DNA of 33,225 bases from JBFHES01 sp041584015. GTDB lineage: Bacteria; Bacteroidota; Bacteroidia; Bacteroidales; M50B96. Positions 17,401 to 24,523 of this stretch are shown here, in pieces. The notes under the pieces were generated by a model. That model made no database searches, was not told the origin of the DNA, and saw only the letters and a list, made by a program, of their open reading frames with translations. The first letter of the stretch is position 1, and every line of letters begins with the position of its first letter. Where the stretch lies: contig JBFHES010000017.1 in assembly GCA_041584015.1 (NCBI GenBank), forward strand, positions 1-33,225, read 5' to 3'. Position numbers and translations under genes: made by a program.

Positions 17401-17634
17401 AATAGAAATTTTATGCCGATAGGATTAGGCATCGATAATGACCACTTTCATCTAATAATCTATGATCGTTTAGGTGCTAAAGTATACGAAACATTTGATA
17501 TCTACCGACCATGGAATGGTGAAGCAAACGGCAAAAAGGTTGTTGAAGGCGAGACCTATCCATGGATAGTAATCTATAAAGATTTAACAGGGCAGGAACA
17601 TAGAGAGAATGGAACTGTTACTATAATAAAGTAA
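14464..17634 (+). CDS. T9SS type B cargo with choice-of-anchor L domain
   Basis: A 1056-residue secreted protein. Order: signal peptide (1-21, ending ITAMAQ); choice-of-anchor L domain (about 30-255; LVATIEGLFTGCVEVDSIEF, AIGLESGFVMSTG, LKFIVIPHNHLLTLHYVFAS, GVGIFVSGP); a Calx-beta-like unit (about 272-380); an Ig-like unit with several cysteines; SprB-like repeats (from about 472 and 549; CYLDANGSIEF...GVPPFTYEWSTG); two Ig-like units (from about 622 and 699); two PKD domains (about 782-880 with YDWDFGDG, and about 880-960 with STWDFGDS); and the type B sorting domain (about 962-1056; FYAPNVFNPNSD...LIIYDRLGAKVYET). It starts 14 bases after the previous gene. The C-terminal 350 residues parallel both neighbours, so the genes arose by duplication. 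Probable surface adhesin. Confidence 0.92.
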   Translation: MKNLMLTILLVLGISITAMAQITPPTPLTINQNANLVATIEGLFTGCVEVDSIEFIGNPLAYGSFANGTEAIGLESGFVMSTGKVITGMGTNYPGSSWPFWMPGNALYNQTFGSNSSTDAQILKFIVIPHNHLLTLHYVFASEGYGVNLSSNEGVGIFVSGPEPGNVTQYENKNIAVVPWNGDPVTVANVGPGTGPNSNLYVSNPFGGPGHTYDGYTVPMIAEIDVVPCETYHFTVMLADIEGGQGFDSAVFLDAEGISSDFDLDLVSISLAGGEFDIYEGCTNQLVVQRINPDTLELQQPFDFTIELGGDATDSIDFVGITDSTYTIPGGSYFMTLDYTAVLDSIIEGVETIVFNISHVSLCDSTCEGMYSMEIEVIDNFELEAGISMNDTNICAYQTSFMLLETFIPPDMDPNLVTYSWSNNSTASSINIAPPLDESTLYVCTITDVCGQTAIDSVRITNSSFSAISIGTVDNLCYGDHEGSATVLTQNGFEPFTYEWDPIALGVTNEGFLDSLPSDYYSVTVYDSIGCNHSGTFFINQPDSIFTSLTRHNPLCYLDANGSIEFQTFNGVPPFTYEWSTGDTTMNLDSIPEGIYSITATDANGCEVMSTDTLDDPNLLTMWSSPDQYVCKDQTITLNAIAYGGTPTYFFVWEHGASGSQVQITPQETATYIVHVEDLNGCTTESQSITVNVYPDISVELTTLHDSICEGEQTIIYAEILGGTGGPYETIWFDGASSDLIPPPYTVSPNQTTEYEIWAKDECGSPTGNYTMTIEVFEAPEIEILSDFFEGCAPMTVTFIDTIPDDGYIYDWAANETHPDNGKTYDWDFGDGVYDILHNRRKPTHKYEKEGVYDVSLTVTSKVGCSSKATASQMIKIFPNPIARFYPDPLEASIIKPIIFFDNVSTGAYSSTWDFGDSTEVSYATTPEHYYTEPGEYEITLNVATEHGCKDDFSQNIVIKNEYTFYAPNVFNPNSDIPENRNFMPIGLGIDNDHFHLIIYDRLGAKVYETFDIYRPWNGEANGKKVVEGETYPWIVIYKDLTGQEHRENGTVTIIK

Positions 17635-17653
17635 AAACAATAGGGGCAAGAAT

Positions 17654-20600
17654 ATGAATAAGAAACTATCAATGGCGTTAATGGGTTTGTTGCTTTCCTT
17701 CGGGGCATTCTCCCAGTCGCTTTATACAAGTCATGTTATTTACACTCCTCAGGAATTGGTAGAAGATATCCTTATTACTGGTTGTCTTGAGGCCTTTAAC
17801 GTAACTTACACTGGTCATCCCCAATCGAAGGGTTATTTCCAGCAAACGGCTACTCCTGCGAATTTTCATTTTGATTCAGGAGTGATCCTCGCATCTGGTT
17901 ATGTTACCAATGCGGCTGGTCCTAATAACTCAGGGTCGATAACTACAAATACAAATACACCAGGTGATGTGAATCTTACTGCTTTAATTCCTCAAACAAC
18001 ATGGGATGCAGCGGTACTTGAATTTGATTTCATCCCGGCTGATAATCTTATCACCTTTAATTATTCATTTGGATCAGATGAATACCTTGAGTATGTGAAC
18101 TCTGGTTTTAATGATGTATTTGCTTTCTTTTTAACAGGCCCGAATCCTGGTCCTGGTGGAGCGTATTTTAATACAAATATTGCAACTATTCCTGGTACTA
18201 CCATTCCGGTAAGTATTAATAATGTTAATACCGGTGCCAATGCTGGTTATTATATTAATAATGGAACAGGTGGTAGTCCTGGTAACGAAGCCATACAATA
18301 TGATGGCTATACTGTCTCCATTCCTGCCCAAGCTCAGGTTACACAATGCGAAACCTATCATATTAAATTAGCTGTTGCCGATGCTGGTGACCATGCTTTT
18401 GATAGTGGCGTATTTTTAGAGGCTGGTAGTATGACTTCAGGAGAAGTTGTTTCAATGACCCCATATAATCAAGATGGAACGGAAAGTCATTCCATAAACG
18501 AAGGCTGTGATGGTTTCTATATTTTTACCAGAACAGATACAATGGACATGACCGACTCTCTTATGGTAATGTTAAATATCTCGGGTACTGCAAGTCCGTC
18601 AACAGATATTACAGGTTTCCCTACAACATTCACAATTCCTGTAGGAGTACCTGCCGATACCATTTTTTATTCAGCGTTGCTTGATAATGTTGCCGAAGGT
18701 CAGGAGTATTTAGTCTTTACACTTCTAAATGGTTGTCCATGTACGGTTACTGGAACCAATGATACCATCTGGGTAAATGATAATAATGTTATTGATGCTG
18801 GAATTCTACAGAATGATACGCTTATTTGTAGTACACCTTCTGTTCAGCCTTCAGTGTTTTTACAAGGATATTCCAATACACTAGAAACGATAACAAACTA
18901 CGAATGGAGTACAGGTGCTACCACGCCATCCATTACTGTGCAGCCAACCATTGGCGCCATCACAAATTATTCGCTTACAGTTACAGATGACTGTGGACAG
19001 ATAATGATTGACGATATTGATATTACCATTTCAGATATGGATGCTTTGGTTACTACAGTGACGGATTTAACTTGTAATAGTATTTGCGATGGTCAGGTAG
19101 TAATTAATCCTACCAGTGGTTTTGGACCATATACTTATTCATGGAATCCGGGTAATCTGGGACAAGCAACTGCAGGTATCGCGCAGAGTTTATGCGAAGG
19201 TAACTACGCTGTTACTGTTTCCGATGTTTTTGGATGTACCGCTGAGTCTACATTTTATGTAGGACAACCAGATCAGATTTATCTTGAGTTTGATCAAATT
19301 CCAGCTACTTGTCCTGGTGCTTCGGATGGTACTTTAGAGGTGAATGTATTTAATGGACAAATGGGTGCACAGCCTTGGCATTACTACTGTACTGGCCAGC
19401 AAGCCGACTCAACTTCAACAGGTCCGTTCAGTCCATATTTCTTTGAAAATTTACCTTCCGCCAGTTATACTGTAAATGTAGTTGATGGCAGAGGTTGTAT
19501 TGCAACAGGTGTTTACTCCATTGATGAAGATGAACTGACCTATACTACCAATATAAATGATGTGAAGTGCTACAGTCAATCGACAGGTAGTGCTAGCTTT
19601 AGTGTGCAAGGCGGAACTTTACCATATGAATATGAATGGTCAACAGGTTCGTTAACCAATGCCATAGCAAATATGCCAGCCGGTAATTATTCATGTACGG
19701 TTGTAGATGGTCATGATTGTACAATTCTGGTTCCTATTACAATTGGGGAACCTGATAGATTAACGCTAACAAACTCTTTAGATACAATTATGTGTTTAGA
19801 TGAGGTTACACATCTTCAGGCAGTAGGACAAGGTGGAACTCAACCATTTACCTATAATTGGTATAGTGACTTTGATGGAACTAATTTATTATACACCGGT
19901 GAGCTATTCGAATTTTCACCAAATAAAACAGATACCATTTATGTAATGGTGGTGGATGATAACAATTGTGTTACTGATAGAAATGAAGTAATCGTTGAAA
20001 TTTACCCTGATGTACGCGTTGAGTTTTATGCGAATATTGGAAATGTTTGTAAAGGAGAGTCGACTTACCTATATGCAAATGTAACCGGCGGAAATGGTGG
20101 TCCATATATGGTTTTCGATCAGGATAGTAACTTGTTGGAATTTCCAATGATGGTTAGTCCTGAAGAAACAACTACTTATTCAGTTAGAGCATGGGATGAT
20201 TGCGGATCAAGAATTGGAACAGGTAGCTTTACAGTTGAAGTAATGAATCCGCCGGCAGGACAGTTCTTTGCTGAGGACAGTGTCGGTTGTGCACCTTTTA
20301 CTGCTTATTTCCACGAAACAAGCCCTGACATCGGACAGTCATATTTATGGAGTTTTGGCGACTTAAATGATGACGGCTATTCATTAAGCAAGAATCCTAT
20401 TCATGAGTTTAAGGCTTCAGGAATGTATAACATTCAATTAACTGTTACTTCAGAGTTTGGTTGTTCTACATCAATAACAGAAGAAATGATGATTGAGGTA
20501 AAACCACAACCTCTTGCCGATATTTTACCAGATCCTCCTAGTGCGAGTATGTTACATCCGGTAATTCATTTTATTAATGAAACTGATTTATCTCTGGATA

Positions 20601-21058
20601 CAGCAACAATCTCCTTTGGCGATGGCAATAGGATTGGTTTATCCACCGAGTTATTTACAGATGTTCAGTATGCCTATGCAGATACTGGTATCTATAATGT
20701 GCGTTTGATTGTTCAGAATAAAGAAGGATGTATTGATACGGCATACACGGAAGTAGAGATTTATACTGAACATAACCAGATGCATGCACCAAATGCAATA
20801 AACCCTTATAGCCAGCATGCCGAAAACAGAGTTTTCAGACCGGTTGGAATGGGTATTGACGAAACAAGTTATCACTTAATTATTTATGATCGCTGGGGTG
20901 CGAAAGTGTTTGAAACCTTTAATACCGACCATGCCTGGGATGGTAGAATAAATGGTGGTGAGATTGGAAGACCAGATTCTTATCCTTGGGTAGTAATATA
21001 TAAGGATGATCATGGAAAGACGCGACGCGCATCGGGTGCTGTAACCATTGTGTATTAG
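17654..21058 (+). CDS. T9SS type B cargo with choice-of-anchor L domain (paralogue)
   Basis: A 1134-residue secreted protein with the same plan as the preceding gene. Order: signal peptide (1-21, ending FGAFSQ); choice-of-anchor L domain (about 29-262; LVEDILITGCLEAFNVTYTG, GVILASGYV, LEFDFIPADNLITFNYSFGS, FAFFLTGPNPG); Calx-beta-like unit (about 275-375); Ig-like unit; three SprB-like repeats (from about 470, 547 and 635; CYSQSTGSASFSVQGGTLPY); two Ig-like units (from about 712 and 795); PKD (about 875-950; YLWSFGDL) and a second PKD-like unit (about 954-1035; ATISFGDG); and the type B sorting domain (about 1040-1134; MHAPNAINPYSQ...LIIYDRWGAKVFETF...AWDGR). The extra length is mainly one additional SprB-like repeat. 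It starts 19 bases after the previous gene and is the last of the operon. No PorP/SprF-type outer-membrane partner, common beside such cargo, is present. Confidence 0.92.
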   Translation: MNKKLSMALMGLLLSFGAFSQSLYTSHVIYTPQELVEDILITGCLEAFNVTYTGHPQSKGYFQQTATPANFHFDSGVILASGYVTNAAGPNNSGSITTNTNTPGDVNLTALIPQTTWDAAVLEFDFIPADNLITFNYSFGSDEYLEYVNSGFNDVFAFFLTGPNPGPGGAYFNTNIATIPGTTIPVSINNVNTGANAGYYINNGTGGSPGNEAIQYDGYTVSIPAQAQVTQCETYHIKLAVADAGDHAFDSGVFLEAGSMTSGEVVSMTPYNQDGTESHSINEGCDGFYIFTRTDTMDMTDSLMVMLNISGTASPSTDITGFPTTFTIPVGVPADTIFYSALLDNVAEGQEYLVFTLLNGCPCTVTGTNDTIWVNDNNVIDAGILQNDTLICSTPSVQPSVFLQGYSNTLETITNYEWSTGATTPSITVQPTIGAITNYSLTVTDDCGQIMIDDIDITISDMDALVTTVTDLTCNSICDGQVVINPTSGFGPYTYSWNPGNLGQATAGIAQSLCEGNYAVTVSDVFGCTAESTFYVGQPDQIYLEFDQIPATCPGASDGTLEVNVFNGQMGAQPWHYYCTGQQADSTSTGPFSPYFFENLPSASYTVNVVDGRGCIATGVYSIDEDELTYTTNINDVKCYSQSTGSASFSVQGGTLPYEYEWSTGSLTNAIANMPAGNYSCTVVDGHDCTILVPITIGEPDRLTLTNSLDTIMCLDEVTHLQAVGQGGTQPFTYNWYSDFDGTNLLYTGELFEFSPNKTDTIYVMVVDDNNCVTDRNEVIVEIYPDVRVEFYANIGNVCKGESTYLYANVTGGNGGPYMVFDQDSNLLEFPMMVSPEETTTYSVRAWDDCGSRIGTGSFTVEVMNPPAGQFFAEDSVGCAPFTAYFHETSPDIGQSYLWSFGDLNDDGYSLSKNPIHEFKASGMYNIQLTVTSEFGCSTSITEEMMIEVKPQPLADILPDPPSASMLHPVIHFINETDLSLDTATISFGDGNRIGLSTELFTDVQYAYADTGIYNVRLIVQNKEGCIDTAYTEVEIYTEHNQMHAPNAINPYSQHAENRVFRPVGMGIDETSYHLIIYDRWGAKVFETFNTDHAWDGRINGGEIGRPDSYPWVVIYKDDHGKTRRASGAVTIVY

Positions 21059-21084
21059 ATTAGAACTTTAAAAGCATTTATAAC

Positions 21085-21120
21085 AAAACAGGCGATCTGA
21101 ATATTCAGATCGCCTGTTTT
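21085..21120. terminator. Bidirectional terminator between the surface operon and hutH
   Basis: A perfect 36-base palindrome with arms starting AAAACAGGCGATCTGAAT, giving an A-run on one side and a T-run on the other. It sits 26 bases after the operon's last stop and 24 bases from the convergent hutH stop, so it can end transcripts from both sides. Confidence 0.92.
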
Positions 21121-21144
21121 AGTATAATGATATGAATCGTTTAT

Positions 21145-22668
21145 TTATTCGAGGCTCCCAATCTCTGCTTCCACTGCCTTAAGAACTTCGCACGATTTAA
21201 TTAATTCTTTCATGGTCGTATGATCTTTGTATAGCGGTCGATCGATGTCAAGGAAATCAACATGTTTTCGCACAATTTCTTTTGCCTTGCTTGTTCCTCT
21301 TCCAAAACTATACTCTCTAAAATCTAATGCCTGGGCAGCAGCCATCATTTCAATACCAAGCACCCCGTAAGCGTTGTCAAGAATTTGCCAGTTTTTAATG
21401 GCAGTGTTCATCCCCATCGAAACAAAATCTTCCTGATCGGCAGCAGCTGGAATTGATTGTATGCAGGCAGGAGCAGATAGAATTCTTTGCTCAACTATTT
21501 GCATATCGGCAGTGTACTGGCTTAACATTAAGCCTGAAAACATACCGGCCCCTTTGGTCAGGAATGCGGGAAGACCAACACTTAATGCGGGGTTGTTTAA
21601 TCGATTTAATCTTCTTTCGGATAGCACGGATATCATCGTAACTACTATGCCAATCATATCCATAGGAACGGCAACTGGTGTGCCCTGAAAGTTAGCACCT
21701 GATATTTGTAAGTCTTCATCTGGAAAGAATATCGGATTATCGCCGACACCGTTAAGTTCTATTTCAACCTGGCTGCGTGCATAGGCGAGCGAATCGTGTG
21801 CTGTTCCTATCACTTGGGGTGTTGAGCGCATGGAGTATGCATCCTGTACTTTGCATTTTACCTTTTCCTCTTTAAGGTCTCCTCCTTCAACCATTTTTCT
21901 AATTGCATTTGCACTTCTTACGGCTCCGCTAAAACCTCTTACTTCATGAAGCTTGGAGGTGTATGGTTTCATATTTGCTTTTAAAGCTTCTAACGACATT
22001 GCTGCTGCAATCTCAGCTTGCTTAAGCCAATTGTTTACATCATAACAAAAAAGAGCACTCATAGCAGTAAGCACGTTTGAGCCATTAATGGTTGCTAGTC
22101 CGTCGCGTGCCTTTAATCCCGGAGCCTTTATACCTGCTTTATCCAGTGCAACATTCCCATCATAGAGTTCACCTTCATAATAGGCCTTACCTTCTCCCAT
22201 CATTAATAAGGCAATTTGCGACATTGGAGCAAGGTCGCCGCAAGCACCAACTGAGCCTTTCTGACATACATATGGAGTTACTCCATAATTTAGCATGTCT
22301 ACCAATGTTTGGGTGATTTCTAATCTGCATCCGGAGTTACCATGTGCATGTACATTTGCTCTTGCCAGCATTGCACCTCTCACATACTCTAATGGCATTG
22401 GATCACCAATACCCGCAGCATGATTATATATTAAATACTTTTGGAAGTCTTTCACCTGATCGTCGTCAAGAACTACCTCAGAGAATTCACCTATTCCGGT
22501 GTTAACACCATACATGATTTCGCCAGCTTCTATTTTGCTTTCGAGCATGTCGCGGCATTTCAGAATTCGGTCCTTAGCAGCATTGTCAAGTTCTACTTTT
22601 TCACCATTCCTGGCTACATTAACAAGGTCTTCTATCGTGAGACCGCTACCTTTAATAATATAGGTCAT
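21145..22668 (-). CDS. hutH: Histidine ammonia-lyase family enzyme with Ala-Cys-Gly cofactor motif
   Basis: A 507-residue aromatic amino-acid lyase; the family removes ammonia from histidine to give urocanate, using the self-made MIO electrophile. Residues matching Pseudomonas putida HAL by number and context are Tyr53 (MYGVNTGIG), His83 (YNHAAGIG) and the Arg of YSMRSTPQV; QEDFVSMG matches the HAL QEDHVSMG segment except for Phe in place of His. The cofactor triad is Ala142-Cys143-Gly144 in GSVGACGDLAPM, where nearly all members have Ala-Ser-Gly; the codon is clearly TGC. Cysteine can in principle cyclise to the same group, so activity is possible. No hutU, hutI or hutG lies in the window, so the physiological substrate is not assured; a tyrosine/phenylalanine lyase or an aminomutase is the alternative. 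Confidence 0.8.
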   Translation of the reverse strand: MTYIIKGSGLTIEDLVNVARNGEKVELDNAAKDRILKCRDMLESKIEAGEIMYGVNTGIGEFSEVVLDDDQVKDFQKYLIYNHAAGIGDPMPLEYVRGAMLARANVHAHGNSGCRLEITQTLVDMLNYGVTPYVCQKGSVGACGDLAPMSQIALLMMGEGKAYYEGELYDGNVALDKAGIKAPGLKARDGLATINGSNVLTAMSALFCYDVNNWLKQAEIAAAMSLEALKANMKPYTSKLHEVRGFSGAVRSANAIRKMVEGGDLKEEKVKCKVQDAYSMRSTPQVIGTAHDSLAYARSQVEIELNGVGDNPIFFPDEDLQISGANFQGTPVAVPMDMIGIVVTMISVLSERRLNRLNNPALSVGLPAFLTKGAGMFSGLMLSQYTADMQIVEQRILSAPACIQSIPAAADQEDFVSMGMNTAIKNWQILDNAYGVLGIEMMAAAQALDFREYSFGRGTSKAKEIVRKHVDFLDIDRPLYKDHTTMKELIKSCEVLKAVEAEIGSLE

Positions 22669-23279
22669 TACAGATTAGTTTATGATTTGATGTAAAATTA
22701 AAGATGTTATCAGAAAAAACTAATGATAATTATTGGAAGCGGTTTGTTTTAAGATTTGTTTGATGTGTTTAATAACATGTAGTACGCGGAGTCTAGATCC
22801 TAGCTTAATCATAGCAAGGTGATGTGGTTTTAAGATCGAAGGACTATTCTGTAGATGACAACATTCTATTTGCCGTGAATGAGTGTTGTTAATTATTAGT
22901 AGAAATGTAAACCATTTTATTAATACTTGTGCGTTTTTTGCAAAAACATAGCAAGTGGTTTGCATGAATATGCTGCGTTTTTAAACCCGGAAGTAAAGGT
23001 AGTCTGATTATTAGAGTGCCGAAATTACTTAAATTGCCTTAAGCAATTTGTCGTCGAATTAGGTGTATTGGTTCAGTTACGGATGAAGATTTATTATTTT
23101 GTTTAATTATTGGTAAAAGAATGACTACCTTGATACACTTCAATTCAGCAACTATTTTATTCTGGTTTGCAATTTAAGATAGTTAAGCAAACGATTGAAT
23201 TCGCTGGTTTGGAAGAGAATTTATTAATAGAGCCAGATTAAAACTCAAGCTAATGTGAAGAGTATATGAAAGGTTTTAG
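22669..23279. other. Long intergenic region between divergent genes
   Basis: About 610 bases with no supportable ORF. It contains short inverted repeats GTTTTT-TGC-AAAAAC (22933-22947) and AAATTGC-CTTAA-GCAATTT (23031-23049), neither followed by a T-run that would suggest a terminator. The hutH promoter should lie within the first 80 bases, but only a weak TAATTTTA box is visible there. No tRNA-like fold was found. Confidence 0.4.
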
Positions 23280-23287
23280 TAATTTTG
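23280..23287 (+). promoter_or_regulatory. Probable -7 element of the 177-residue protein gene
   Basis: TAATTTTG, an exact -7 match, 19 bases before the ATG at 23307. It would give a very short leader of about 15 bases. No good -33 box is seen. Confidence 0.4.
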
Positions 23288-23306
23288 CATAATAAACAAA
23301 TCTACA

Positions 23307-23840
23307 ATGGAACACATCGACTCGAATGAGGTTAGACTAATTCGGGCTCAGATTGATAGACTCTTTGAAAAGAGCTTTGATCTTGAGGCGTGGAAAACCA
23401 TGACTATTGTTTTACTTGAGCGTATTTTTGGAACTGAATCTGTTAAAATAAAGCAGATTGAATCATTAAAATATGATTACAGTAGTTGGGCACTGCGAGA
23501 TGCATCAGGTGTTGAGAATAATATGGACACTTGTAAAAAATCGGGAATGGATATTCTCGAAGCTGCAATATTTGAACTGGAACAATTTGGTGCTGTGCTG
23601 GAAAATAAGCCGGATCAATCTGTTTCAAACGTTCAGGCAAAACGGATCATTGAATCTGTTGACGATGAACTGAAGGGATCGCAAATGAAAGCGATTATTG
23701 AGATTCTTGAAAGCAAGGATACTCATGATGATATGAAGAGTAGATTGGTTGGTAAATTAAAGGAATTTGGATACGATACATCCTCAAATATCCTCGCCTC
23801 AATTTTACTTTTCCCTGAGATTACCAAATTATTGAAGTAG
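23307..23840 (+). CDS. Hypothetical protein, 177 residues, helical and acidic
   Basis: I do not recognise the family. The protein has no signal peptide or membrane helix, is rich in Glu, Asp, Lys and Ile/Leu, and by eye is almost wholly helical; two cysteines at most and no metal-binding or catalytic motif stand out. N-terminal residues 5-40 (SNEVRLIRAQIDRLFEKSFD) look amphipathic. The C-terminal third (KGSQMKAIIEILESKDTHDD then MKSRLVGKLKEFGYD) resembles a helical-bundle or protein-interaction domain. The coding pattern and an exact -7 box 19 bases upstream support a real gene. It stands alone, 96 bases before the LeuC-like remnant. A cytoplasmic adaptor or regulator is a guess. Confidence 0.7.
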   Translation: MEHIDSNEVRLIRAQIDRLFEKSFDLEAWKTMTIVLLERIFGTESVKIKQIESLKYDYSSWALRDASGVENNMDTCKKSGMDILEAAIFELEQFGAVLENKPDQSVSNVQAKRIIESVDDELKGSQMKAIIEILESKDTHDDMKSRLVGKLKEFGYDTSSNILASILLFPEITKLLK

Positions 23841-23936
23841 TAGTTCTGTTCGTTCTTTAAAAGGTTGGTTTTATATGGCGTTCAGCTATGAGTTGAATGT
23901 CGCTTAGCAAGAAAAATATTAAAAAAAAATATAGCT

Positions 23937-24398
23937 ATGTTGAAACAAACGTTCATTGAAAAAATTTTGGGAGCTGAGACGGGTAGTATTGTCTTTCGAA
24001 AGCCGGATGTCGTTTTAATACACGATTCTATTGCGGGTATTAGAATGACTTCTAAGAAAACGGCTGGCACCCAATTTAATGATCTTACGCCGCTTATGCT
24101 TGCGTTTGATCATAATGCACCGCCTGTCAATGCAAATCTGGCGAGCGAGCATCAAAGAAATTATACCTTTTTTACACACTGTAATGCTCGGGGCGAGGCT
24201 TCCTCGTCACATTCTACTAAGAACAGCACTGCAGATGTTTTTAATGAGTTAAGAAAGAGCAACTCATTTAATCAAAATTTAGAACAAGGATATACTCAAT
24301 TAAACACAAAGACATTCAAAATAACTCCACTTCCTAATAAATTTGCGAAAATTATTTCTAGGAAAGGATTGGTAAACTGGATAAAAGAAGTGGCTTAA
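23937..24398 (+). pseudogene. Remnant-like ORF: 3-isopropylmalate dehydratase/aconitase N-terminus joined to a small-subunit-like end
   Basis: An intact 153-codon frame. Residues 4-66 follow the start of LeuC/aconitase-family proteins: TFIEKILGAETGSIV, then PDVVLIHDSIAG, then LAFDHNAPP (family pattern FDHxxPP). After NYTFFTHCNARGEA the frame jumps to SSSH and ends with ITPLPNKFAKIISRKGLVNWIKEVA. This resembles the end of the small subunit or swivel domain, where GGLxxYxK near the C-terminus follows LP..I..I. The cluster cysteines and roughly 450 residues of core are absent, so dehydratase activity is not expected. I read it as an in-frame internal-deletion remnant of a fused large-plus-small enzyme. 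Because the frame is still open it may instead be an expressed domain with a new use. The N-terminal match is fairly firm; the C-terminal match is tentative. Confidence 0.5.
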
Positions 24399-24419
24399 GG
24401 CTACAATTACTAGGTGCAT

Positions 24420-24472
24420 CTGTTATTCAATATTGAGTAACAGGTAGTATGTATGTGTATGTTTTACATACA
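24420..24472 (+). promoter_or_regulatory. Two inverted repeats upstream of recJ
   Basis: A 24-base near-perfect palindrome at 24420-24443 (arms CTGTTATTCAAT / ATTGAGTAACAG, one T-G mismatch) is followed by a 7-bp hairpin TGTATGT-TTT-ACATACA at 24456-24472. Neither ends in a T-run, so they look like operator or leader structures rather than terminators. They lie 52-104 bases before the recJ ATG. Confidence 0.4.
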
Positions 24473-24523
24473 AACTGGTATTAAATTCTTCTATTATCCT
24501 AATTGCTATTAAAGTTTACCATT

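Noticed and set aside
23031..23049. Inverted repeat as a terminator
   Set aside because: No T-run and no gene ending nearby.
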